Source: Streptomyces atriruber
Lineage (GTDB): Bacteria > Actinomycetota > Actinomycetes > Streptomycetales > Streptomycetaceae
DNA length: 35,878 nucleotides
Direction: 5' to 3'
NCBI RefSeq assembly: GCF_001418325.1
Contig: NZ_LIPN01000150.1
Coordinates: 1-35,878 of the forward strand
Every line of letters starts with the position of its first letter. Position 1 is the first letter of the stretch. The position numbers and the translations under genes were made by a program. The notes below the pieces were generated by a model that searched no databases, was not told the DNA's origin, and worked only from the letters and a program-made list of their open reading frames with translations. This document shows, piece after piece, positions 23,804-32,781 of the stretch.

Positions 23804-25776
23804 TCAGGCTCCCTTCTTCGCGCGGTCTCGACGTTCCGTGGGCTGCGTCACCCGGTCCAGCATCAGGCCGAGGCAGACGACGGCGATGCCGCCGATCATG
23901 CCCACCGCCAGGTCGTTCTGCGCGATGCCGTAGAGGACGTCGTAACCGAGCGCGCCACCGCCGACCATGCCGCCGATGACGACGACGGCGAGGACGAGGA
24001 CGACCGCCTGGTTGACGGCGAGCAGCAGCGTCGGTCGGGCCAGCGGAAGCTGGACCTGGCGCAGTTGCTGCCAGGTGGTGGCGCCGAGGGACTTCGAGGA
24101 CTCCATCGCCGCCGGGCTGACCTGGCGCAGGCCCTGCGTGGTGATGCGGATGACGGCGGGCACCGCGTACGCGATGGCCGCGAAGGCCGCGGGGGCGCGG
24201 CCGACGCCGAAGAGGGCCACCGCCGGGATCAGGTACACGAACTGCGGCATCGTCTGCAGGATGTCCAGGAAGGGCCGGAGCACTCGCTCCAGGCGCTTGC
24301 TGCGGGCCGCCCCGATGCCGATCGCGAAGCCGATCACCACGGTGACGGCGACCGCGGCGAGCACCTGCGACAGCGTGTCGAGGGACTTGTCCCACACGCC
24401 GAGGACCCCGATGCCCGCCATCGCGAGCACGGCGGTGAGCCCGGTCTTCCAGGTACCGATCAGCCAGGCGAGGGTGGCGACGACGAGCAGCACCGACCAC
24501 CAGGGCAGCCACTGCAGTCCGTCGCGGGTCGGGTTGAGGACCCAGGTGGTGAAGTGCGCGGCCCAGTCGGCGGTGCCGCCGATGACGGGGATGCCGGTGT
24601 AGAGGTGGTCGACGATCCACTCCTGGCCGGTGTTGACGGGACCGGCGATGTTCACGACCCAGCTGTCCGGCCAGTCGAGGCGGTCGGCGAAGCGGGCGGC
24701 GAGCGCGACGGCCACGGTCACGGCAGCGGCCACGGCCCAGCCGCGCCGGCCGCGCAGCGGCGAGGTGTCCTGGGCGTTCGCACCGAGGCGTTCCCCGGCC
24801 TCGCCCGTGACGCGGTCGAGGACGACGGCGATCAGCACGATCGGGAGACCGGCGGAGAGGGCCTGGCCGACGTCGACCGAGCCGAGCGCCTGGTAGACGC
24901 GGTCGCCGAGACCGGCGCCGCCGATCACCGACGCGATGACGGCCATCGAGAGGGCCATCATGATCGTCTGGTTGAGGCCGAGGAGGAGTTCCTTGCGGGC
25001 CAGCGGGAAGCGCGCGGAGACGAGCCGCTGGCGCCCCGTGGTGCCCAGCGAGGTCACGGCCTCCATGACGCCGGAGTCGGCGCCGCGCAGCCCCAGCGCG
25101 GTGAGCCGGGCCATCGGCGGCGCCGCGTAGATGACCGTCGCGATGAGCGCGGCGGGGACGCCGATGCCGAAGACCATGGCGACCGGCAGCAGATACGAGA
25201 AGGCCGGCAGCACCTGCATGGTGTCGAGGACCGGCCGCAGGATGCGGAACGTCCGGTCGCTCAGCCCGGCGGCGAGCCCGAGCAGCATGCCGACCACGAC
25301 GGAGGCGAGCACGGCGACGACCATCAGCGCGAGGGTCTGCATCGTCGGCACCCACATGCCGAGCAGCCCGCACAGGCCGAACGAGGCGGCCGTGAGCACC
25401 GCGACCCGCACGCCCGCGACCCGCCAGGCGACCAGCGCGGCCCCGGCGAGGACACCGGCCCAGCCGCCCGCGAGGAGCACCAGGTAGACGGCGCGCACGG
25501 ACGCCACGATGCCGTTGGAGACGTGCCCGAAGAAGTACACGAACAGCGGGTGGCTGTCGCGGTGGTCGACGATCCAGGTGGTGACGTTGCCGAACGGCTC
25601 GGACAGGTCGACGGTGAGGGCGCCCGGCCAGGCGCCGGAGGCCCACTTGGCGTTCGCGATCGGCACGAGGACCGCCGCGGCGACGGCGAGCAGCAGGAGC
25701 TTGCCGACGACGCGGTGACGCAGGAGCGCGCCGACTCCCGTATCTCGTACGGGACTTGAGGCGGTGGCGGTGGCCA

Positions 25777-25777
<1 letters not shown>
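23804..25777 (-). CDS. Glycine betaine ABC transporter permease, tandem two-domain fusion
   Basis: A 657-residue membrane protein containing two ProW-like permease domains in one chain. Each has the EAA loop that contacts the ATPase: EAVTSLGTTGRQRLVSARFP (239-258) in the first half and ESSKSLGATTWQQLRQVQLP (559-578) in the second, each followed by the conserved LNQ/VNQ. Most relatives are single-domain proteins of about 280-300 residues that dimerise, so this gene is an internal duplication or fusion. Additional hydrophobic segments precede each half. The ATG at 25777 shares one base with the ATPase stop (TGATG), and the stop is 1 nt from the binding protein start, showing tight coupling. Confidence 0.92.
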
Positions 25778-26876
<1,099 letters not shown>

Positions 26877-26880
<4 letters not shown>

Positions 26881-28412
26881 CGGCCGTCACCACCAAGGAT
26901 CTCGGCACATTTCTCCCCGACCATGAGCACTCCGATCATCGGATTCACGGCGGGCATCGTCGGGAAGACGGATGCGTCCGCGATACGGATTCCTGCCAGG
27001 CCCCGGATCTTCAACTCCGGGTCGACCACGGCGAGTTCATCAGTGGAAGCACCCATTCGGCAGGTGCCCGCCGGGTGGTAGACGGTGTGCGCGGCCTTGC
27101 GGACGAGCTCACTGATCTCGGCGTCCTCGGTGACCTCGGGGCCGGGGAACACCTCGCGCTTGAGCCACTTCTTGAACGGCTCGGCCTGCGCGACCTTGCG
27201 CGCCAGCTTGATGCCGTCGACGAGCGTGCGCCCGTCGTAGTCGCCCTCGTCCTCGAAGTACTTGAAGTCGAGGGCGGGCTTCACCTCCGGGTCCGCCGAC
27301 GTCAGGTAGAGACGGCCGCGGGCGCGGGACTTGGGGATGTTCGGGGTCATCGACACGCCGTGCTCGGGGCGTTCGTAGCCGAGCCGCTCCGGGTTGTCGG
27401 TGAACGGGATCTGGTAGAAGTGGAACATCAGGTCCGGGCCCTTGTGGTCCGGGTCCCGCTTCACGAACAGACCGGCGTCCGAGTCCATCGCGGAGTTGCC
27501 GGGGATCGGCCCGTTGGTCTCCCAGACGATGACCGACTCGGGGTGGTCGATGAGGTTCTCGCCGACGCCCGGCAGGTCGTGCACGACCGGGATGCCGAGG
27601 GCTTCGAGGTCCTTCTTCGGGCCGATGCCGGAGTGCATCAGCAGTCGCGGCGTGTCGACGGCACCGGCGCAGACCAGCACCTCGCGGCGGGCGGTGAACA
27701 GCTTCTCCACACCCTCCTTGGTGCGGATGTGGACACCGCGCGCGGTCCTGCCGTCGAGCTCCAGCTTGGTGGCCCAGGTCTCCAGGAAGAGGTGGAGGTT
27801 CGGGCGGTCACCGGCCTCCATGTGGGGGTGGAGGTAGGCGACGGACGCGGAGGAGCGCTTGTTGTTCTCCGGGTGGTACGAGAGGTCGAAGAAGCCGACG
27901 CCCTCGTCGAAGGGCTTGTCGTTGAAGCCGATGACCTCGGGGACGCCCAGCGCGGTCTTCGTCGCCTCGACCCAGTCGCTGGCGATCTGGTTCTGGTCCT
28001 TCTTGGCGACGCGCACGATGTTGTTGCGCAGCTTGCCGAAGTAGGGGTCCATGGCCTTGGCGTTCCAGCCGGTGGCGCCCGCCGCCTCCCACTCGTCCCA
28101 GTCGGACGGCAGGGGCTTGAAGGAGATCAGGGTGTTGTGCGACGAGCAGCCGCCGAGCACCTTGGCGCGGCTGTGCAGGATGTGGGAGTTGCCGCGCGGC
28201 TGCTCCGTGGTCGTGTACTCGTAGTCCAGCTCGCCGCCGAGCAGGCCGAGCCACTTGCGCAGCGTGAGGACGTCCTCCCGGTCGATGTCGCTGGGGCCGC
28301 CCTCGATGACGGCGACGGTGACGTCCGGGTCCTCGGTGAGGCGGGACGCGATCACCGATCCTGCGGTGCCGCCACCGACGATGACGTAGTCGAACTCGGT
28401 CTGGTCAGACAT
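26877..28412 (-). CDS. GMC-family FAD oxidoreductase, probable choline dehydrogenase/oxidase
   Basis: A 511-residue flavoprotein. The dinucleotide-binding GGGTAGS (13-19) follows [19 protein letters not shown] is the GMC FAD-anchoring block, and the C-terminal catalytic region has [10 protein letters not shown] (His446) and VNP (Asn490). The neighbours, a betaine-aldehyde dehydrogenase upstream and a betaine transporter downstream, make choline to betaine aldehyde the likely reaction. GMC enzymes oxidise many alcohols, so the substrate comes from context. The ATG at 28412 is preceded by AGGAAGAGGAG at about 9 nt. It overlaps the ATPase gene by 4 nt and lies 121 nt downstream of the aldehyde dehydrogenase. 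The longer open frame reaching 29156 is antisense noise. Confidence 0.9.
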
Positions 28413-28533
28413 GCGTACGTGCTCCTCTTCCTGCGAGGTCGTGCCAAGGTGCTTGCGCGTAATGAGCGGGGGGTGCTTGAACGTGTCGCGCGGGGCGGAC
28501 TTCCCGCCCCGCGCGTGCCTCTGTCCGGTCCGG

Positions 28534-30063
28534 TCAGCCGGCGAACCAGCGCACCGGCTCCGGCGCCAGGTTCTGGTAGATGTGCTTGGCCTCGCGGTAC
28601 TCGGCGAGACCCGCGGGACCGAGCTCGCGCCCGACACCGCTCTTGCCGAAGCCGCCCCACTCCGCCTGCGGCAGGTAGGGGTGGAAGTCGTTGATCCAGA
28701 TGGTGCCGTGGCGCATCCGGCGGGCCATGCGGCGGGCGCGGCCCGAGTCGCTGGTCCACACGGCGCCCGCGAGGCCGTACTCGGTGTCGTTGGCGAGGGC
28801 GACGGCCTCGTCCTCGGTGCGGAAGGTCTCGACGCTGAGGACGGGCCCGAAGACCTCTTCCCGTACGACCCGCATCCCGCGGTGGCACTGGTCGAGGACG
28901 GTCGGCTCGTAGAAGTACCCCTCGGCCGGGCGCACGTCGCTCGGCTCGGGCCGCTTGCCGCCGGAGCGCAGCACGGCCCCCTCCTCCAGGGCGGAGGCGA
29001 CGTACATCTCGGTCTTCTCGCGCTGCTGCTGCGAGACGAGCGGGCCGCACTCGACACCGTCCTCGGTGCCGCGCCCGAGCTTGATCTTCGCGGCCCGGCG
29101 GGCGAGCTCGGCGACGAACCGCTCGCGCACGGACTCCTCGATGATGAGGCGGCCACCGGCGGAGCAGACCTGCCCGCTGTGGATGAAGGCAGCGTTCAGC
29201 GCCTGGTCGACGGCGGTGTCGAAACCTTCCTCCGTGGCGCAGGCGTCGGCGAACACCACGTTGGGGTTCTTGCCGCCGAGCTCCAGGGCGACCTTCTTCA
29301 CGCCGAGCGCGGCGGCCTGGGCGACCTTGGTGCCGGAGACCAGGCCACCGGTGAAGGAGACCAGGTCGACGTCGGGGTGGTCGGACAGCCGGGCGCCGAC
29401 GGTGTGGCCGGGGCCGGTCACGATGTTCGCGACTCCGGCGGGGAGACCGGCCTCGACGAGCAGCTCGATCAGCGCGACCGTCGTCAGCGGAGTGACCTCG
29501 CTCGGCTTGATGACGAAGGTGTTGCCCGCGGCGAGCGCGGGGGCGATCTTCCAGCTGGCCTGGAGCAGCGGATAGTTCCAGGGCGTGATCATCGTGCAGA
29601 CGCCGATGGGCTCGTGCACGACGACGCTGTGGATGTCGTCGGACCCGGCGTCGACGACGCGCCCGGCGCCTTCGCCGATGACGAGGTCGGCGAAGTAACG
29701 GAAGGCGTCCGCGACGCAGTCGACGTCGACGCGGCCCTCTTCGAGGGTCTTGCCCGCATCGCGGCTCTCCAGGAGCCCGATCTTCTCGCGGTCGCGTACG
29801 AGGAGGTCGGCGACGCGGCGCAGGAGCGCGGCGCGCTCGGCCACGGGCGTGGCCGGCCAGGGGCCTTCGTCGAAGGCCTTGCGGGCGGCTGCGATGGCGG
29901 CGTCCGCGTCTTCCGATCCGCCCTCGGCGATCACGGCGAACGGCTTGGCGTCCGCCGGGTCGAGGATGTCGCGGGTGGCGCCGGAGATGGCGGCAAGCCA
30001 CTCTCCGTCCACATGGATGGTCTGTTGTGCGGACACGTCCCGTTTGCCTTCCGTTCCTGTCAT
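28534..30063 (-). CDS. betB: Betaine-aldehyde dehydrogenase
   Basis: A 509-residue NAD(P)-dependent aldehyde dehydrogenase. PWNYP (Asn163), IKPSE (Lys186), LELGGKNP (Glu261) and GQVCSAG (catalytic Cys300) are in the usual order. The loop that normally reads FTGS is FTGG here (237-240), and CSAGG replaces the more common CSAGS/CTAGS. Context (choline dehydrogenase and betaine transporter genes downstream) indicates oxidation of betaine aldehyde to glycine betaine, an osmoprotectant. Two starts are possible: the ATG at 30063 after GGCGGGG, or a GTG at 30033 (VSAQQTIHVDGEW), which would begin closer to the family N-terminus. It is the first gene of the leftward operon. Confidence 0.9.
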   Translation of the reverse strand: MTGTEGKRDVSAQQTIHVDGEWLAAISGATRDILDPADAKPFAVIAEGGSEDADAAIAAARKAFDEGPWPATPVAERAALLRRVADLLVRDREKIGLLESRDAGKTLEEGRVDVDCVADAFRYFADLVIGEGAGRVVDAGSDDIHSVVVHEPIGVCTMITPWNYPLLQASWKIAPALAAGNTFVIKPSEVTPLTTVALIELLVEAGLPAGVANIVTGPGHTVGARLSDHPDVDLVSFTGGLVSGTKVAQAAALGVKKVALELGGKNPNVVFADACATEEGFDTAVDQALNAAFIHSGQVCSAGGRLIIEESVRERFVAELARRAAKIKLGRGTEDGVECGPLVSQQQREKTEMYVASALEEGAVLRSGGKRPEPSDVRPAEGYFYEPTVLDQCHRGMRVVREEVFGPVLSVETFRTEDEAVALANDTEYGLAGAVWTSDSGRARRMARRMRHGTIWINDFHPYLPQAEWGGFGKSGVGRELGPAGLAEYREAKHIYQNLAPEPVRWFAG

Positions 30064-30277
30064 ATGCCCCGCCTGTCACTCGCGGTAGCCGGGTGCACCT
30101 GCCCTGAGGGGGAGAAACCATGCCTGTCTCATGGCCGAAAGTGCGCCGTGTCACTGCGTGTGCGGGCACTCGGAGCAAAACATACGCTCGATGCCCGCCC
30201 GGTCACTGCAGGTGACGAAATGATCGGAACATTGCGCCCGGGGAATCCCCCGTAAGCACGGCTTCGGGGGATACGGG
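30064..30277 (-). promoter_or_regulatory. Leader and promoter region of the betaine operon
   Basis: This 214-nt gap has no plausible gene. On the minus strand, GTGACC (complement of 30201-30206) and TATGTT (complement of 30179-30184) are separated by 16 nt and form a weak promoter candidate. GCAGTGAC occurs twice on that strand (near 30150-30160 and 30203-30210), and AATG...CATT (30219-30233 approximately) is a loose dyad. No BetI-like regulator gene is adjacent. Confidence 0.3.
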
Positions 30278-30823
30278 TCACGCGCCGCCCGTGAGGTCGT
30301 CCTCGGGGTCATCGGCGGGCTCGTCGGCGGCCGTCAGCCCGGCCAGCCACAGCGGCATCAGCCAGTGCACGACGAACACGCTGAACAGCACCGGGAAGAT
30401 CAGCCCCTCGATCTCCACCCCGGCGAGACCGAGGCCGCCCACCAGGACGGTCGCGGCCAGCAGGAGCCACATCATGACGTACTGCGCGCGGGCCGCCACG
30501 CGGTTCTTCTCGGCGCGCTGCCGCTCGTCCAGGACGCGGGCACGCAGTTCGAGGAGGCCGCGGGTCGCGCCGTTGATGACACCGGTCGCCACGCACCACG
30601 GCAACAGGACCCCGAGTATCCCGAAGGTGGCCCAGCGCTCGTCGCCGAGCACGGAGTAGAGCCAGCACGCGATGCCGAGCGCGGTCAGCACGATGTGCGT
30701 GACGACGACGGTCCGGCGGCGGGCCGCGGTGGCGTGGAGCGGGGCGGCCTCGCGGCGGTTCATGATCGCGTACATGCGCCGGTCGTAGCCGGTGACGGGG
30801 CGCTGCTCGTCGGTCTTCATCAT
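30278..30823 (-). CDS. Four-TM membrane protein paired with an XRE regulator
   Basis: A 181-residue protein with four hydrophobic segments (about 38-58, 66-85, 116-135, 140-160), a basic N-terminal region (RRMYAIMNRREA, RRR at 35-37), and an acidic C-terminal tail (ADEPADDPEDD). A charged cytosolic loop, LLELRARVLDERQRAEKNRVAARAQ, lies between helices 2 and 3. I recognise no enzyme motif. The ATG at 30823 overlaps the XRE regulator's stop as ATGA; a second ATG at 30820 is possible. Small XRE regulator plus multi-TM protein pairs are common in actinobacteria, and the membrane partner may report envelope state, but that is inference. Confidence 0.8.
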   Translation of the reverse strand: MMKTDEQRPVTGYDRRMYAIMNRREAAPLHATAARRRTVVVTHIVLTALGIACWLYSVLGDERWATFGILGVLLPWCVATGVINGATRGLLELRARVLDERQRAEKNRVAARAQYVMMWLLLAATVLVGGLGLAGVEIEGLIFPVLFSVFVVHWLMPLWLAGLTAADEPADDPEDDLTGGA

Positions 30824-31065
30824 TCGTTCCTCCCGTAGACCTGATCCGTGAGCGGGCGAAAGGGTTCGAGGGAGAACAGGGCCTCGACCGGCAGCGCGAA
30901 GAACTTCGCGATCTTCAGCGCGAGGTCGAGACTCGGGTTGTACTGCCCGCGCTCGATGTAGCCGATGGTCTGGTAGTGGGCTCCCACTGCCTCGGCCAGG
31001 CTCTGACGCGACACCTTTCGCTCGGCGCGCACCATCGCCAACCTGTTGTGCACTTGCTCGCTCAT
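30820..31065 (-). CDS. Small XRE-family (Cro/CI-type) transcriptional regulator
   Basis: An 81-residue one-domain DNA-binding protein. The helix-turn-helix is at about 20-55: SRQSLAEAVGAHYQTIGYIE followed by RGQYNPSLDLALKIAKFFALP, the typical XRE pattern, with PVEALFSLEPF closing the domain. It belongs to the short regulators of the YozG type. There is no ribosome binding site before the ATG at 31065; the upstream minus-strand sequence is AT-rich (TGTAGTACTTCTTATAC) with TAGTAC about 9 nt from the start, so a leaderless or nearly leaderless transcript is likely. The same stretch has TGTA...TACA ends and may be an autoregulatory operator. Translationally coupled to the membrane protein downstream. 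Confidence 0.9.
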   Translation of the reverse strand: MSEQVHNRLAMVRAERKVSRQSLAEAVGAHYQTIGYIERGQYNPSLDLALKIAKFFALPVEALFSLEPFRPLTDQVYGRNE

Positions 31066-31158
31066 GTATAAGAAGTACTACATTCACGAGTACGACAGCA
31101 ATAACCCGGGCGGCCATAGCCCCGGCGGCAGCAGCCACGAGGATGGGGAGCGGCAGAC

Positions 31159-31500
31159 ATGTTCGGCACCAAGCGGGAATTGATGGTGATCGCCCTGCGC
31201 GACACGGACGCGGTCGCGGACGAGCTGCGCGAGGCACTCGCGACAGCCGACGAGAGGGACCGCCCCGGCCTTGAGCGCGCGGCGGCGCTCCTCGCCCGCA
31301 CGGCCGCCGTCCCGGACTCCGAGATACGCGGCCGCTGGGCCCTGCGCCGCATCACCGCCGCCGGGTACACGGGCCCCGCCGACTCCGTCCACGCGATCAA
31401 AACCCTGCGCCGGGCCGAGCCGGGCCTGAGCCTGGCGTCGGCGGTGCAGCTGTCCAAGGAGGCGGCGACACTGCAGGCGGCGGGCTCGTCTCACGCCTGA
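31159..31500 (+). CDS. Small hypothetical protein, possibly with an L7/L12 C-terminal-like fold
   Basis: A 113-residue, helical, Ala/Arg/Glu-rich protein starting MFGTKRELMVIALRDTDAVA. The C-terminal segment, SVHAIKTLRRAEPGLSLASA then VQLSKEAA (about 79-106), resembles the helix-turn pattern in ribosomal L7/L12 C-terminal-like domains (IKxxRxxxGLxLxEAxxLV), which are seen in other small actinobacterial proteins. This is a weak, by-eye similarity. GGGGAG lies 8 nt before the ATG at 31159. It is divergent from the XRE regulator, with 93 nt between them, and convergent with the 287-residue gene. Function unknown. Confidence 0.7.
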   Translation: MFGTKRELMVIALRDTDAVADELREALATADERDRPGLERAAALLARTAAVPDSEIRGRWALRRITAAGYTGPADSVHAIKTLRRAEPGLSLASAVQLSKEAATLQAAGSSHA

Positions 31501-31543
31501 GCCGGGGGGCGACTCACTCCCCCACCAGCAGATTGTGCGCCGG

Positions 31544-32407
31544 TCACCGGCCGGGCCTGGGCAGGAAGAAGTCCAGGGCGATCTTCGCCCTGCTTCGCTG
31601 CAACGGCCACTCGTCGGCGGGGCCGTCGACGAGGAGGGCGTACTGAGGGCCGGCATTCTCGGTCATGAACGCCCAGTCCCAGACTCGATGCTCGCCGTCA
31701 TTCGGCCTGTCGTACGTGAAGGTCAGCATGGACCTGGTGTTGTTGTATTCGACCAGTTCGTCCTGCCGGTAGTCGGGGAGGGCGTCGCGGCCCTCCTTGA
31801 GGGCCTCGGACGTGCGGCTCAGCGCCTCATACGGAGTGATCTCCAGGCCGGAGGGCGTGGAGACCTGCAGCCGCGAGCGCCCGTCCGGCGACTCGTAGTA
31901 AACCTGCACTCCCTTGGTACGGCGTTCCCAGCCGCTCGGCACGGCGGTCGCGAAACCCTTCGGGTCCTCCCGCATCTCGTAGCCCTCCGGCACCGAACTC
32001 GCCCGGCTCCCGGGCTCGGGCGTCGGGACGGAGCTGCTCGTCCGGTCTCCGGGCTCGGGCGCCGGGGCGGAGGCGCTCGTCCGTTCTCCGGGGCCGGGCG
32101 TCGTGACGGAGGCGCTCACCGCGGGACGGCCGTCCGCCCGGCCGTTCCCGCCGTCGTCGCGCCCCCACACCAGCCACCCGCCGCCAAGGCCAACGGCCAC
32201 CAGGACACCCACCACGACGACGGCGAGATGCCGACGGGGCGGACGGCCGCTCGGCGGGCCGTACCCGGGGAAGCGTTGGCCCTGGGGCTCCGAGGAGTCC
32301 GGCCCGTCGGGGCTCCGCAGCGGCACCGGCTCCGCGGAGGGGGCCACGCCCGGCTCCCAGCGCTGGGTCGCGGCGTTCCAGTGCACGGGGTCACCGCGCC
32401 CGCCCAT
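31544..32407 (-). CDS. Single-pass membrane protein with extracytoplasmic domain (third gene of operon)
   Basis: A 287-residue protein. The cytosolic N-terminus contains DPVHWNAATQRWEPG (6-20) and a Pro-rich stretch, then one membrane helix (about 60-81). Outside lies a linker with three imperfect repeats of PxPGxRTSxSxPxPE type (104-136). The C-terminal domain (141-287) begins EGYEMREDPKGFATAVPSGW, a motif I recall from extracytoplasmic regions of Streptomyces Ser/Thr kinases and orphan membrane proteins, and contains YYESPDG and WDWAF. The start ATG at 32407 is 2 nt from the previous gene's stop, so it is co-translated with the 123-residue and 561-residue genes upstream. The function is unknown; a sensor or substrate-like role is inference. 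Confidence 0.82.
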   Translation of the reverse strand: MGGRGDPVHWNAATQRWEPGVAPSAEPVPLRSPDGPDSSEPQGQRFPGYGPPSGRPPRRHLAVVVVGVLVAVGLGGGWLVWGRDDGGNGRADGRPAVSASVTTPGPGERTSASAPAPEPGDRTSSSVPTPEPGSRASSVPEGYEMREDPKGFATAVPSGWERRTKGVQVYYESPDGRSRLQVSTPSGLEITPYEALSRTSEALKEGRDALPDYRQDELVEYNNTRSMLTFTYDRPNDGEHRVWDWAFMTENAGPQYALLVDGPADEWPLQRSRAKIALDFFLPRPGR

Positions 32408-32409
32408 GG

Positions 32410-32781
32410 TCAGCCGCCCAACAGCGCACGCACCGACTCGGCGACCGCCGCACCCGACGCCAGGACCCCGATCCCGGCACCCGCGTCCGCCAGAGCGGTC
32501 CGCAGCCGGGCGAGCCTGCCGGGGCCGGCGCCGCCGGTCGACGTGATCTCGGCCTCGGTAGCGGCCAGTTCGGCGTCGAGAGCGGCCGTCCTGTCGTCGC
32601 CGGACAGACGTGTCAGGTCCTCGCGCAGCCTCCGCACGGCGGAAAGGAGCTCCTCCTCGGCCCGGTCGCGCACCGGACCTCCAGCCTCGTAGTACGTCAC
32701 CTCGTTGCCGTCACCGATCGCGAAGGCGCCCTCCACGCTGCCGATATGGATGCCCGCGGCGCGTTCCTCAGGTGTTCCCAT
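32410..32781 (-). CDS. Small helical protein with N-terminal Gly/Asn motif (second gene of operon)
   Basis: A 123-residue protein. Residues 11-29 read IHIGSVEGAFAIGDGNEVTY, a short motif of alternating small and hydrophobic residues ending in GDxN. The remainder (38-98) is a charged helical region likely to form a helical hairpin (AEEELLSAVRRLREDLTRLS, then DDRTAALDAELAATEAEI), followed by an Ala/Gly-rich hydrophobic segment (99-121). I believe it belongs to a family of uncharacterised Streptomyces proteins (DUF5955-like), from memory. The N-terminal motif is also found at the C-terminus of the protein encoded directly upstream. The ATG at 32781 overlaps the upstream gene by 14 nt, and the downstream start is 2 nt away. 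Confidence 0.8.
   Translation of the reverse strand: MGTPEERAAGIHIGSVEGAFAIGDGNEVTYYEAGGPVRDRAEEELLSAVRRLREDLTRLSGDDRTAALDAELAATEAEITSTGGAGPGRLARLRTALADAGAGIGVLASGAAVAESVRALLGG

Noticed and set aside
23678..25759. 693-codon open frame on the plus strand
   Set aside because: It is antisense to the betaine permease, which has clear membrane segments and EAA loops. The plus-strand text is His/Asp/Arg-rich shadow sequence.
28413..29156. Extended N-terminus of the GMC oxidase frame
   Set aside because: It overlaps the aldehyde dehydrogenase in another frame and has Ser/Arg/Pro-rich noise. The FAD motif starts right after the ATG at 28412.
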